Assembly (NCBI GenBank): GCA_015064735.1
Contig: SVRP01000010.1
Coordinates: forward strand, 1 to 64,000
Reading direction: 5' to 3'
DNA from: Oscillospiraceae bacterium
Lineage (GTDB): Bacteria > Bacillota > Clostridia > Oscillospirales > CAG-272
DNA: 64,000 bases
Shown: positions 7,329-16,284 of the stretch, one piece after another
Layout: every line of letters starts with the position of its first letter
Position numbering within the stretch: position 1 is the stretch's first letter
Made by a program: the position numbers and the translations under genes
Notes under the pieces: model-generated
Told to the model about the DNA's origin: nothing
Databases searched by the model: none
The model's input: the letters and a program-made list of their open reading frames with translations, nothing else

Positions 7329-9127
7329 TACAGCTCACCTCCGTTTCTCATTTGTGAGTTGTAAATATCACGGTAGGTTTCACTGGTCTCCATCAGTACC
7401 GCATGGGAAGCGCAATCCTTTACCGTTCCGTTTTCAATGACCGCTATTCTGTCAGCATCCTTTACGCTGGCAATTCTCTGAGCTATCATAATTACGGTAG
7501 TATCCTTCAACTCATGGCGCAGAGACTTTCGTAGCTTTGCTTCGGTAGCAAGGTCAAGTGCCGAGGTGGAATCGTCGAGTATAATTATTTCGGGACGTCT
7601 TACAAGAGCGCGGGCTATAGACATTCTTTGCTTCTGTCCGCCCGAAAGAGAGGCGCCCTTCTCTGCTATAAAATTTTCGTATTTGTCCGCAAATCCTTCA
7701 ACAAAGCTCTCGGCTTGGGCTGTCCTTGCGGCACTTACAACCTCTTCGTGGGTTGCTGTGTCCTTTCCTACGAGAATGTTTTCCTCGATGGTTCCCGAAA
7801 ACAGCTCGCTCTTTTGCATAACAAAGGACATTTTTCTTCGAAGAGCCTTAAGATCATATTCCTTTACATTAATGCCGTCAACGAGAACGTCGCCCTCTGT
7901 CGCATCGTAAAATCTTGGAATAAGACTTACAAGCGATGTCTTTCCCGAACCCGTCGCTCCGATTATAGCAAAGGTCTCACCCTTCTTTATATCAATGTTA
8001 AGATTGTGAAGCACCGGTCTGCCCGTGGCTCCGGGATACCTGAAGCTTACGTTTTTAAAGGAGACGGCAACGTCATTCTCAGCTTCCGTTGCACCGCCCG
8101 ACACGATAACAGGCTCGGTATCAAGCACCTCGTTTACTCGCTTTACCGATGCCATTGCTCTCGACACCGATTGGGAGATATTCGTTATCATCATAATCGA
8201 CATAATGATCTGAGTTACGTAGGTTACAGCCTGCATAATAGCGCCCTGACTCATAACCGTATCACCGTTGCTGATCTTGAATCCGCCTATGTAAATAACC
8301 GCAATTACTGCCGCATTCATTACGATTATAAGAACGGGATTCATTATCGCCATAATAGACAGAACCTTCATATTACTCTTTCGAAGGTCGTCGTTTGCCT
8401 GTCTGAACCTTTCGGTCTCATGCTCCTCTCGGACGTACGCCTTAATAACTCTCGCTCCGCTTACGTTCTCCTGAACGACCGAATTTACCCTGTCGAGCTT
8501 TTTCTGCACCCTGCCGTATATTGGAACGGCTGTTCCGAGCACCACTATCATCATAATAATCATTATAGGTAAAGCAAAGAGCAAAACAGTGCTGAACGTC
8601 AGATCCTGCATGGAAAGCATTATAAGACCGCCTACAAGGAACATGGGAGCTCTTACAAGCATGCGCAAAAACATCTCGGTAAACTCTACGACCATAGACA
8701 CGTCGTTGGTCATTCGTGTTACGAGAGAGCCCGTGGTAAATTTGTCGGTCTGCTCAATTGACAGGGACATTACCTTTCTGTACGCGTCGCGCCTTAGGTC
8801 GTGTCCGAGACTTTGCGATGCCCTTGCGGCGGTATACGCGCAGGCAACGCCAAAGCAGCCGCCTATAATTACCACCAAAAGCATAAGAATACCGAAGGTA
8901 ACTATTACCTGCATCCCCGTATAGGGACCCGCTCCGAAAAACAGCTTCATAACAAAGGAGCCAAAGGCGGAGCTTGACACGTCGCCCCCCGCGTTTATTC
9001 CGCAGTCTACGATAATTGCCATAAGCTTCGGCAAGCAAAGATCAGCCGTAACCTCACATATCATAAGTATAGGAGAAATGATAGCCAAAAAGGAGTATGG
9101 CTTAAGGTAATGGAATATTCTCTTCAT
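7328..9127 (-). CDS. ABC exporter half-transporter, degenerate-site subunit of a heterodimer
   Basis: The 599-residue protein has six membrane helices, then an ATPase domain with Walker A GATGSGKTS near residue 390 and signature LSGGQ near 494. Two key positions are non-canonical: Walker B reads IIILDDSTS (Asp for catalytic Glu, near 519) and the H-loop reads IAQRIAS (Gln for His, near 550). These substitutions are the hallmark of the non-catalytic subunit of heterodimeric exporters. It overlaps marR upstream (TGATG) and its partner downstream, so one transcript makes both halves. Confidence 0.9.
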   Translation of the reverse strand: MKRIFHYLKPYSFLAIISPILMICEVTADLCLPKLMAIIVDCGINAGGDVSSSAFGSFVMKLFFGAGPYTGMQVIVTFGILMLLVVIIGGCFGVACAYTAARASQSLGHDLRRDAYRKVMSLSIEQTDKFTTGSLVTRMTNDVSMVVEFTEMFLRMLVRAPMFLVGGLIMLSMQDLTFSTVLLFALPIMIIMMIVVLGTAVPIYGRVQKKLDRVNSVVQENVSGARVIKAYVREEHETERFRQANDDLRKSNMKVLSIMAIMNPVLIIVMNAAVIAVIYIGGFKISNGDTVMSQGAIMQAVTYVTQIIMSIMMITNISQSVSRAMASVKRVNEVLDTEPVIVSGGATEAENDVAVSFKNVSFRYPGATGRPVLHNLNIDIKKGETFAIIGATGSGKTSLVSLIPRFYDATEGDVLVDGINVKEYDLKALRRKMSFVMQKSELFSGTIEENILVGKDTATHEEVVSAARTAQAESFVEGFADKYENFIAEKGASLSGGQKQRMSIARALVRRPEIIILDDSTSALDLATEAKLRKSLRHELKDTTVIMIAQRIASVKDADRIAVIENGTVKDCASHAVLMETSETYRDIYNSQMRNGGEL

Positions 9128-9633
9128 CAGTCCTTTTTCTCCTTTTTACTTTTAGATTCTCTTTCACAAACAAGATTATCCCGTATTTTGGGTAGAATCT
9201 CCATAAGCATATTGATTTCTTCTGCGCTTATTCCGTCGAGAGCAAATGCATCTATTTTTTTTATTCTCTCGATGTTCTTTCTGTCAAGCTCTCTGCCAAC
9301 ATCGGTAAGATATACGCATACCGAACGCATATCCGCCTCGGAGCTTCGCCTTTCAACTATCCCCTCTTCTTCCATTCTCCGAAGAATAACGCTTACCGTG
9401 GGCGGTCTCAAATGAGTCTTGCTGACAAGCTCCTTCTGGTTTATCCCGTCTCCGACAGCAAGTGTTGACAGCACAAGATGCGCTCCGTGCTGAGACATTA
9501 CCCCCTCGTGCCTTTCATTTTCCCTTAGGTGCGCCCGAAACAGTCTCGATATTTCGTTGCACAGCTTTATGGGTGTATCGCTCAACTCCTTGCGCTTCGG
9601 CATGGGAGCGAGTACCTCCGTCTTTTTTCTCAT
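9127..9633 (-). CDS. MarR-family transcriptional repressor of the exporter operon
   Basis: The 168-residue protein has a winged helix-turn-helix centre (ISRLFRAHL, LAVGDGINQKELVSKTHLRPPTVSVILRRMEEEGIVERR) typical of MarR. It is the first gene of the operon, overlapping the first ABC gene by two bases. A perfect 8+8 palindrome lies over its own promoter at 9661-9680, so it most likely represses the whole operon and is released by the exported drug or lipid. The start codon follows AAGGAG. Confidence 0.88.
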   Translation of the reverse strand: MRKKTEVLAPMPKRKELSDTPIKLCNEISRLFRAHLRENERHEGVMSQHGAHLVLSTLAVGDGINQKELVSKTHLRPPTVSVILRRMEEEGIVERRSSEADMRSVCVYLTDVGRELDRKNIERIKKIDAFALDGISAEEINMLMEILPKIRDNLVCERESKSKKEKKD

Positions 9634-9660
9634 TAATCTTCTCCTTGCGTGTTTTAAAAA

Positions 9661-9708
9661 TTAGTTAGTTTACTAACTAATTATACCATATGTACCAAAA
9701 TCAGTCAA
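9661..9708 (-). promoter_or_regulatory. marR-ABC promoter with palindromic operator
   Basis: On the minus strand: TTGACT (9708-9703), 17-bp spacer, TATAAT (9685-9680). The perfect palindrome TTAGTTAG-TTTA-CTAACTAA (9661-9680) starts at the last base of the -10 and covers the start of transcription, the expected place for an autoregulatory MarR site. Confidence 0.85.
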
Positions 9709-9824
9709 TAAAAAAATCAAATAAATTTTTGGCTTTTTGCGTGAAAATTGCTTTGCATTTTAGCGTCAGAAATGCACAAGATAATTTTGCGGTCAAAAAA
9801 CCGCAGGATCACAGGAGAAAAAAG

Positions 9825-10961
9825 ATGATTAAAAAATTTTCAAAATTCATCTCTATCCTTTCGTTACTTGCAATTCTTCTTTCTTCCTCTATCATAGATA
9901 ACGACCGCGCAGCAAGCGACTCGCAAAATATTTTACCCGTCGGCTCCTACTCCTTTGACGGTCCGTCCTTCACCGAAAACAACGATACGGAACAGACAAA
10001 CAAAAGTCTTAACGTAACAACCGATTATAAAGATTTGAAGCTCTACGTGGGTGGAATGCCCTTCGGGGTAAAATTTCTCACTAAAGGTATAGTGGTTTGC
10101 GGCTTTTCAGACTGTAAAGGAAAAGTAAATCCCGCGAAGACCGCGGGAATACGTCCCGGAGATATTATAACCGAAATAAACGGCAAAGAAATAAAGAGTG
10201 TCTCTGAGCTTAACGGGGCGGTATACGGTGAAAAAGCGCTGACCGTAAAATACACTCGAAACGGACAGGAGCTTATGGCTGATATCTGTCCTATTTACCT
10301 TGAAACCGAGTGTAGGTATACCTTGGGAATCGCCGTTAGAGACAGCGGAGCGGGAATAGGAACGGTTACCTTTATTTGTCCCAAAACACGCGCGTTTGGC
10401 GGTCTCGGGCACGGAATTTGCGAAAGCACGGGAGAGCTTATTCCAATGGATCGCGGCTCGGTTGTCGATGTGAAGATCAACGGTATAGTAAAGGGGCTAT
10501 CGGGCGCGCCCGGAGAGGTCAAGGGCTATTTCAACGGTGGCAAGACGGGGAGCCTTATCGGAAATTCCCATTGCGGTGTCTGGGGAATTTTTGCGGAGCT
10601 TCCGTCTGAGCTTCACGGCAGACCGGTTTCTATCGGAACGAGAGACACGGTAAGGAGCGGTAAAGCGTATATCTATACCATGCTTGACGGAGAAAAGGTT
10701 GAACGGTACGAAATAGAGATATCGGATATTCAAAGAAACGCACAAGGCAACAAATGCTTTGTTGTAAGGATCACCGATAAAAAGCTGCTTTCAAAAACCG
10801 GTGGAATTATTCAAGGAATGTCAGGATCACCGATAATACAGAACGGAAAGCTTGTGGGGGCTGTGACGCACGTGCTCATCAACGATCCCACCACGGGGTA
10901 TGGAATATTTATCGAAAATATGTTAAATGCGGCAAATATTCCTATGGCAAAGGCATCATAA
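9825..10961 (+). CDS. spoIVB: SpoIVB serine peptidase (S55), intact copy
   Basis: SpoIVB is made in the forespore and cleaves SpoIVFA to trigger sigma-K in the mother cell. Here: an N-terminal membrane/signal segment (residues ~8-25), a PDZ domain starting LYVGGMPFGVKFLTKGIVV, and the peptidase domain with GGLGHGI (His), RITD (probable Asp) and GMSGSPI (Ser). 378 residues. The ATG at 9825 follows AGGAG by 7 bases; upstream in-frame codons lack a ribosome site. spo0A, its usual neighbour, is absent. Two further copies of its last 44-47 codons lie at 14004 and 18124, and the gene heads an array of sugar-metabolism units. The serine codon is TCA here but AGT/AGC in the detached copies. Confidence 0.93.
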   Translation: MIKKFSKFISILSLLAILLSSSIIDNDRAASDSQNILPVGSYSFDGPSFTENNDTEQTNKSLNVTTDYKDLKLYVGGMPFGVKFLTKGIVVCGFSDCKGKVNPAKTAGIRPGDIITEINGKEIKSVSELNGAVYGEKALTVKYTRNGQELMADICPIYLETECRYTLGIAVRDSGAGIGTVTFICPKTRAFGGLGHGICESTGELIPMDRGSVVDVKINGIVKGLSGAPGEVKGYFNGGKTGSLIGNSHCGVWGIFAELPSELHGRPVSIGTRDTVRSGKAYIYTMLDGEKVERYEIEISDIQRNAQGNKCFVVRITDKKLLSKTGGIIQGMSGSPIIQNGKLVGAVTHVLINDPTTGYGIFIENMLNAANIPMAKAS

Positions 10962-10981
10962 ATGCAGAATTGAATAAAAAT

Positions 10982-11030
10982 GTTGTCCCTTACGGAACGT
11001 TCACAATGAGTGGGTTCAATAAGGGACAAC
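10982..11030. repeat. Type-1 hairpin after spoIVB, containing the inverted 23-bp array end
   Basis: Inverted arms GTTGTCCCTTA (10982-10992) and TAAGGGACAAC (11020-11030), 20 bp after the spoIVB stop. Bases 11008-11030 (GAGTG...TCAA...GGACAAC) match, in inverted orientation, the 23-bp sequences at 13980-14002 and 18100-18122 (20 of 23 each). It also contains TGAGTGG (11007-11013), the bases found at the joint in the detached spoIVB copy at 14004. It may act as the spoIVB terminator, but the T run is poor (AGTCTTTTGT). A partial relative, GTTGTCCCTATT...ACACACT, lies at 11071. Confidence 0.8.
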
Positions 11031-11168
11031 AGTCTTTTGTCCGAAAATATTAAATTTTGTGTGTAAATGTGTTGTCCCTATTATAACACACTACTCTTCC
11101 TTGGACGATTCCCATTGCACACTTTTAGATATTTCACTTAAAATATTTTAACACAAATTGCTTTCGTC

Positions 11169-11891
11169 TTATTGGTATCGATATTCTCTTGGTGACAGAC
11201 CCATAACCGACTTGAATTTTTTAGAAAAATATACGTAATCCAAATATCCGCATTTTTCGGCAATCTCGGATAAGGATAAATTATCTTGGTAAATATCAAT
11301 CAAATAGCAAGCGTGCTTGATACGAATTTCGGTCAGAAATTCGTTTGGCGTTTTCCCCGTTATCTTCTTAAAGCAAGAACGTATATAATCTTCGGAATAA
11401 CCGCTTTTTGACAGAATCAATGTAAGATCAATCTGTGTATCAAAAGCATTTTGAGAAATCTCATCAGTTATTTTCTTAACACTCCTTTGCATTGCGGAAT
11501 CCAACTCAAACCGCTGCATAAGAAAACAAACGTATGCTGTACACAAAGATGCAAGATAGGTATCGTTTCCATAACGGTTTTCATATATAATCTCTGCAAG
11601 CATCTTTCCTTCTTGTGTCTCGTTATCCTCAAAGGACTTCACGGTGTCAAACCGAAAATATGCCTCAAAATCCCCCTCAATAGAAATATTCTTAAATCCA
11701 TTTTTCGATATTGAGCCGTGCTTTATATTCGGGGGAACGATCACGATCGTTCCGTCTTCAAACGGAACATCGCCAAGCTCAGTGCGCATATATCCTTTTC
11801 CCTCGAGATACAACATAATTTCATAATTCTTATGTGCATGCATCGGATATCGAACTACTCCGTCCGGCGTACAATTAATTTTAAAGTTCAT
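11169..11891 (-). CDS. AraC-family regulator with cupin sensor (GH5 unit)
   Basis: 240 residues: an N-terminal cupin-like sugar-binding half (HAHKNYEIMLYLEGKG, DGTIVIVPPNIKHGS) and a C-terminal double helix-turn-helix (KSGYSEDYIRSCFKKITGKTPNEFL ... SLSEIAEKCGYLDYVYFSKKFKSVMGLSPREYR). It is divergent from the GH5 gene at 12017 with a 125-bp shared control region. It most likely senses a glycan product and activates the GH5-transporter pair. Confidence 0.88.
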   Translation of the reverse strand: MNFKINCTPDGVVRYPMHAHKNYEIMLYLEGKGYMRTELGDVPFEDGTIVIVPPNIKHGSISKNGFKNISIEGDFEAYFRFDTVKSFEDNETQEGKMLAEIIYENRYGNDTYLASLCTAYVCFLMQRFELDSAMQRSVKKITDEISQNAFDTQIDLTLILSKSGYSEDYIRSCFKKITGKTPNEFLTEIRIKHACYLIDIYQDNLSLSEIAEKCGYLDYVYFSKKFKSVMGLSPREYRYQ

Positions 11892-12016
11892 AATATCACC
11901 CCGCTTTCATTATACCATAAATCTATCTTTTGTACAAGTTTCTTCTTGAATAATCATATTTGTTATCTTTGACACTGTGATATAATTTGTATATTACGAT
12001 CACAAGGGAGATAATT

Positions 12017-13108
12017 ATGAAAAAGATAAAAGGACTGCAAAAAGGAATTGGAATCGGCGGATGGCTGACCAATTACAAACGGTTTAATGTTCTTCCGCAA
12101 AATAGGCGATTGATCATCACCGTTGGGGATATGGAGCATTTTGAAAGCTATATCACCGAGGATGACATTGCGTACATCGCATCCTTGGGAATGGATCATA
12201 TACGCCTCGGTTTCGACCAAATTGTTTTGGAGAAGAGTCCCTACGTATACAGAAAAGAGATCATTGAAATTCTTCACAATTTCGTCTATTGGTGCGAGAA
12301 ATACGGTCTGCGTCCCGTTTTGAATATGCACAAGGCGATTGGCAATTACTGCGATATTTTAGAGGAGCGCGGGCTTATGCAGAGCGAAGAATTGCAAAGC
12401 CGCTTTGTTGCCGTTTGGGAAAAACTCGAGAATGAATTCTCCGAACAGAACCACGTGGTTTTCGAGCTGCTCAACGAGGTGGTCAATGCCACGGCAGAGG
12501 AATGGAACGCCCTTGCCGAAAAAACGATTGCCGCGATCCGAGAAAAAAATAAAGAACGCCTCATTATAGTCGGTGGTGTAGAATGGAATAATCCTCCGGC
12601 ACTCCACAAAGTAAAAGTGTATGACGACGAAAACATAATTTATACTTTCCACTGCTATGCCCCGCACGAATTTACACACCAACAGGGTGTCTTGCAGGCA
12701 GGTCAGTTGTTTTATAATCGAAAAATGCCATATCCCTGCGACGATATTGAGCGTTACAGAGATTTTCATAGAGTTGTGAGAGGCAAGGAGTCATATTATG
12801 AAAAATATGACCGAATGGACATTGAATTTTTGCGTGATTATTTAGCTCCCGCAAAAGAATTTATCGAAAGGCACCCCGAAAAGATTCTTTGGTGCGGTGA
12901 GTTCGGTACTATCCGTCACGCAAAGCTCGAATGGCGAGAGAATTGGATGCGCGATATGATTACAATACTAAAAGAATGGGATATCCCGTATTGTGTCTGG
13001 AATTATTTAAGTACACCCAACGATGGAAATCGCTTTAGTCTTGTTGATGACGACAATCGTAAGATTCTGAGCGAAGAGCTTCACAGAATCATTCTTGGAG
13101 AAGTATAA
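12017..13108 (+). CDS. Glycoside hydrolase family 5-like enzyme, cytoplasmic
   Basis: The 363-residue TIM-barrel protein has the GH5 pattern: GIGIGGWLTN at the start, HIRLGFDQ, NMHKA, the acid/base Glu in VVFELLNEV, the HCYAPHEFTHQ loop, and the nucleophile Glu in ILWCGEFGT. There is no signal peptide, so it acts inside the cell on imported oligosaccharides (beta-glucan or mannan type; substrate unclear). Start: the ATG at 12017 lies 6 bases after GGGAG; an open frame reaches upstream to 11987 without a ribosome site. Its TAA overlaps the ATG of the transporter gene. Confidence 0.85.
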   Translation: MKKIKGLQKGIGIGGWLTNYKRFNVLPQNRRLIITVGDMEHFESYITEDDIAYIASLGMDHIRLGFDQIVLEKSPYVYRKEIIEILHNFVYWCEKYGLRPVLNMHKAIGNYCDILEERGLMQSEELQSRFVAVWEKLENEFSEQNHVVFELLNEVVNATAEEWNALAEKTIAAIREKNKERLIIVGGVEWNNPPALHKVKVYDDENIIYTFHCYAPHEFTHQQGVLQAGQLFYNRKMPYPCDDIERYRDFHRVVRGKESYYEKYDRMDIEFLRDYLAPAKEFIERHPEKILWCGEFGTIRHAKLEWRENWMRDMITILKEWDIPYCVWNYLSTPNDGNRFSLVDDDNRKILSEELHRIILGEV

Positions 13109-13974
13109 TGCCTTTTCTGTTTTTAGGGTTGAGCGTGGTATTATCCACGGCACGCAATCTGTTTTCAAAGAATTTATCCGACATTCGATTTGGAACAAGA
13201 TCTTTCTTTTTGTGTCAAAGCGTTTTATTTCTGTGCGGTGCTGTTGCGCTTGTGCTGTTTGGCAAGATATCCTTTGGCGTGGTTGCGTACCAAACTTTTA
13301 TATACGCCGCTGTTTATGCGATTTTGCTGATATTTGCGCAGTGGTTTTATACTGCAGCACTTGCCAAAGGAAACACCGCGTTATGCTCCACCGTTTATTC
13401 CTTGGGATTCATTTTACCCACACTTTCGGGCGCAATTCTTTGGGCAGAGGCGTTTTCGATTCTTGATGTGTTGGGTGTTCTGTGTGCCATGTCGGCTGTA
13501 ATCGTATCGGGACTAAAATCACAAGAAAAAGAAAAAACGACCAAATCATACTATTTTATCCCGCTTGTAATTGCTATGTTCGCCTCCGGTGGCTTGGGAA
13601 TTGTCCAAAAGCTTCAACAAAAATCCGCTTATGCTGAACAAAAATCAATATTTCTGTTGATTGCATTTACTCTTGCAGCAGTGATATCTTTCATATTTTC
13701 TTTGCTTGCAAAAAAACAAGGCGATACTCCTTTTTGCCGCGGCAAGCTTATGGTTGCGTCTTGCGTAGGTCTGTTCTTCGGTTGTTGCAATTTGCTTAAT
13801 ACGTCACTTGCGGGCTTGCTAGACAGCGCGATCTTTTTTCCAACGCTCAATATCGGTGTTATTTTGCTTTCTATGATCTGCGGAGTGATCTTCTTCAAGG
13901 AAAAGATTTCAAAAAAGGAACTTGCTGTTTTAATTTTAGGCGGTTTATCGATTCTACTGTTAAATCTCGGTTAA
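13108..13974 (+). CDS. EamA/DMT-type membrane transporter
   Basis: 288 residues with about ten hydrophobic helices in two halves, as in the drug/metabolite transporter superfamily. The stop-start overlap (TAATG) with the GH5 gene shows co-transcription. It may move a sugar or degradation product. The stop lies only 5 bp before the 23-bp repeat at 13980, so this gene ends flush with the right end of the proposed cassette. Confidence 0.75.
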   Translation: MPFLFLGLSVVLSTARNLFSKNLSDIRFGTRSFFLCQSVLFLCGAVALVLFGKISFGVVAYQTFIYAAVYAILLIFAQWFYTAALAKGNTALCSTVYSLGFILPTLSGAILWAEAFSILDVLGVLCAMSAVIVSGLKSQEKEKTTKSYYFIPLVIAMFASGGLGIVQKLQQKSAYAEQKSIFLLIAFTLAAVISFIFSLLAKKQGDTPFCRGKLMVASCVGLFFGCCNLLNTSLAGLLDSAIFFPTLNIGVILLSMICGVIFFKEKISKKELAVLILGGLSILLLNLG

Positions 13975-13979
13975 ATTTT

Positions 13980-14002
13980 GTTGTCCCTTCTTGACCACAC
14001 TC
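13980..14002 (+). repeat. 23-bp array right end, copy B
   Basis: Reads GTTGTCCCTT, then CTTGACCACACTC. It agrees with 18100-18122 at 21 of 23 positions and with the reverse complement of 11008-11030 at 20 of 23. One base further on (14004) begins the detached spoIVB 3' end with TGAGTGG. Confidence 0.85.
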
Positions 14003-14003
14003 G

Positions 14004-14137
14004 TGAGTGGCTCTCCCATCATACAGAACGGCAAGCTCGTGGGAGCTGTCACCCACGTCCTCATCAACGATCCCACCACGGGGTATGGTATATTCATTGA
14101 GAATATGCTGGGGCAGATGGGCGATCTGGCATCGTAA
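14004..14137 (+). pseudogene. spoIVB: Detached spoIVB 3' end, copy B (44 codons with stop)
   Basis: In frame from 14006 it reads [18 protein letters not shown], continues [17 protein letters not shown], and ends GQMGDLAS-stop. The first 35 residues are identical to the intact SpoIVB, yet 19 of 105 bases differ, every one synonymous. It has no start codon, ribosome site or 5' part, so it cannot be a gene by itself. It looks like the former 3' end of spoIVB, pushed 3.2 kb downstream when a new 3' end and cargo came in at the serine codon. Confidence 0.92.
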
Positions 14138-14175
14138 ATGCAAAATGCAGAGTACAAAATGCAAAATTGAATAAA

Positions 14176-14220
14176 AAAAGGCAATATCATTCCAAAATCT
14201 CGGTTTGATATTGTCTTTTT
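14176..14220. repeat. Type-2 palindrome P1 (GGCAATATCA hairpin)
   Basis: GGCAATATCA (14180-14189) and TGATATTGTC (14206-14215), loop with TTCC and TCGGTTT, flanked by A and T runs, so it can work as a bidirectional terminator. It follows detached spoIVB copy B by 42 bp. Three relatives lie at 18271, 23320 and 27387. Confidence 0.88.
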
Positions 14221-14263
14221 CAATTGTAGATTGAATTTTCGCCAAAAATCAACGAATATTTGT

Positions 14264-14292
14264 TTGACATTTCTATCATGGATTGTTATAAT
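14264..14292 (+). promoter_or_regulatory. Promoter of the murK-like/murQ operon
   Basis: TTGACA (14264-14269), 17 bp, TATAAT (14287-14292), 32 bp before the start codon at 14325. The region 13975-14324 otherwise holds only the 23-bp repeat, spoIVB copy B and palindrome P1. Confidence 0.85.
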
Positions 14293-14324
14293 GAAGCTGT
14301 AATTTCATTTACGGAGGCACAACT

Positions 14325-15473
14325 ATGCTTGATATAAAAATTCTTGGTAATCGCATCAAGGAGTTAAGAAAGCAACGGGGCGTGACGCAAAACGCCTTTG
14401 CCGAGGCACTTCACGTCAGTTTTCAGGCAGTATCCAATTGGGAGCGTGGGATAGCTCCGCCGGAGCTTGAGAATTTGATCCACATCGCCGCATATTTCGG
14501 TGTACTGGTAGACGATCTTTTGCGTCCACAAAACGATGATCTGTTTTTAGGAATTGACGGAGGTGGAACCAAGACCGAATTCGTACTTGTGTCTGCCGAT
14601 GGATACGTGCAAAAAAGACTTGTAAAAAGCGGATGCAACCCAAACGATATCGGATACTCGAAAATGGTTTCTTTAATTTTGGATGGGATCGGGGGGGTCT
14701 TGAAGGAATATCAATCGATAAAATCGATCTTCTGCGGAATTGCGGGAATCTCCACGAGCGACTATGCAAAACGCTTATATGACGAATTAAAAAAACATTA
14801 TCCCCAAATCAACATACAAATAAAAAATGATTCCTTTAATCTGTTTGCTCTTGAGGAAAGTGCCGATATGGCGGTCATCAGCGGCACAGGCTCGGTCGTT
14901 TTTGTCAAGGACGGAAACTCTTACCAAAGGCTTGGCGGCTGGGGATATCTCCTCGATACTGCGGGAAGTGCTTATGACATCGGTAGAGATGCGATACGCG
15001 AGGCGTTGCGCGAAGAGGATATGCGAGAGAAGCCTTCCTTGATGAGAGCTATCCTATGCAAAAAGCTGAATACAAGCACGGTATGGGAGCATATCCATAT
15101 CATTTACAACGAGGGAAAGCCATACATAGCCGGTCTTGCCTCGACCGTGTTGGAAGCCTACCGCCAAGGAGACGAAAAAGCGAAGCAGATCATAGACCGA
15201 AACGCAAGGGCATTGGCAGAGCTATTGAACGCGGGCGTAAGGCTTTACGGAGCAAATCCCATCGCGATCGCAAGTGGAGGGCTGTTTGAGCATTACGGAG
15301 AGATCCTGCGTTCTCATATTGAAAAATACAGTTCTGTAGCATTGCTTGTGAACGATCTGCCTCCGGTCTATGGAGCTTGTAAGCAAGCATGCTTATCGGT
15401 ATCGTGTGAGCTGTCTGACAAACATTCCGACAATTTCAGAAAAACCTACGGAGGAAAATCACAATGCGTATAA
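14325..15473 (+). CDS. XRE helix-turn-helix fused to BadF/MurK-type amino-sugar kinase
   Basis: Residues ~1-65 are an XRE/HTH_3 domain (IKELRKQRGVTQNAFAEAL, VSNWERG). Residues ~75-370 are an actin-fold BadF/N-acetylglucosamine-kinase domain (FLGIDGGGTKTE, CGIAGIS, AVISGTGSVV, GGWGYLLDTAGSAYDIGR). MurK of Clostridium acetobutylicum, a MurNAc/GlcNAc kinase, belongs to this kinase family but has no DNA-binding domain. MurQ follows, overlapping by 10 bases, so the kinase most likely makes MurNAc-6-phosphate from MurNAc. The fusion suggests one protein that senses the sugar, phosphorylates it and controls its own operon. 382 residues. Confidence 0.85.
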   Translation: MLDIKILGNRIKELRKQRGVTQNAFAEALHVSFQAVSNWERGIAPPELENLIHIAAYFGVLVDDLLRPQNDDLFLGIDGGGTKTEFVLVSADGYVQKRLVKSGCNPNDIGYSKMVSLILDGIGGVLKEYQSIKSIFCGIAGISTSDYAKRLYDELKKHYPQINIQIKNDSFNLFALEESADMAVISGTGSVVFVKDGNSYQRLGGWGYLLDTAGSAYDIGRDAIREALREEDMREKPSLMRAILCKKLNTSTVWEHIHIIYNEGKPYIAGLASTVLEAYRQGDEKAKQIIDRNARALAELLNAGVRLYGANPIAIASGGLFEHYGEILRSHIEKYSSVALLVNDLPPVYGACKQACLSVSCELSDKHSDNFRKTYGGKSQCV

Positions 15474-16282
15474 CAAGAACAGAAATGAGAAATCCTATGA
15501 GCTTACACATGGATCAAATGAGCTCAGAGGAAATGGCAAGGCTCGTGATCTCCGCAAACTATGATGCCGTAAGAGCTGTTGAGAATTCTGCCGCGGCGAT
15601 TGCCCAAGCAGTAGACGCCATTGTGTGTGCTTTTGAGAATGGCGGCAGACTTTTCTACATCGGCGCGGGGACGTCGGGCAGGCTTGGCGTCCTGGATGCC
15701 GCGGAATGTCCGCCCACATTCGGCGTTCCCTATGATCAAGTACAGGGTATTATTGCGGGCGGCAATGAAAGAATGTTCCGCGCAGGCGAGAACGAAGAGG
15801 ATAACTATGAGAAGGGCTGTGAAGCAATCGCCGAGCATGGCATTACCGCAAGGGACGTTGTGGTGGGAATATCAGCGGCGGGTAATGCGGCTTACGTGGT
15901 AGGTGCCATAGAAAGCGCCAAGGCTCTTGGTGCCGTAACCGTAGGAATCAGCAGCAATCCAGGCACAAAAATACTGAACGCGGCGGACATACAGATATTT
16001 ACAGACACCGGCGCGGAGGTGCTTACCGGCTCTACCCGCTTGAAAGCGGGAACGGCACAGAAGATCGTGCTTAACACCCTGACCACCTGTGCTATGGCAA
16101 AAACGGGTAAGGTGTATGAGAATATGATGATCAATCTTTCTCCGTCCAATGAAAAACTTAAAAAGCGCGTTATTCGTATAGTTGCCGAAATACTGTCTTG
16201 CGACGATACAGAAGCAATAGCAAGGCTTGAGAAAAACGAATGGAATATAAGAAAAGCCATCACAGCAAATAAGGAGAAATGA
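15464..16282 (+). CDS. murQ: N-acetylmuramic acid 6-phosphate etherase
   Basis: MurQ splits the lactyl ether of MurNAc-6-phosphate to give GlcNAc-6-phosphate and D-lactate during peptidoglycan recycling. The SIS fold is clear: GGRLFYIGAGTSGRLGVLDAAECPPTFG near residues 54-82, IAGGNERMFRAGENEED, GISAAGNAAYV and TGSTRLKAGTAQK. 272 residues, slightly shorter than the usual ~300 because the C-terminal part ends early after NEWNIRKAI. The ATG overlaps the kinase gene and follows GGAGG. Confidence 0.93.
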   Translation: MRITRTEMRNPMSLHMDQMSSEEMARLVISANYDAVRAVENSAAAIAQAVDAIVCAFENGGRLFYIGAGTSGRLGVLDAAECPPTFGVPYDQVQGIIAGGNERMFRAGENEEDNYEKGCEAIAEHGITARDVVVGISAAGNAAYVVGAIESAKALGAVTVGISSNPGTKILNAADIQIFTDTGAEVLTGSTRLKAGTAQKIVLNTLTTCAMAKTGKVYENMMINLSPSNEKLKKRVIRIVAEILSCDDTEAIARLEKNEWNIRKAITANKEK

Positions 16283-16284
16283 TC

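Noticed and set aside
9720-9824. Sigma-F/G promoter of spoIVB
   Set aside because: Only partial -35/-10 matches (GCATTTT, CACAAGA) with doubtful spacing; not enough to call.
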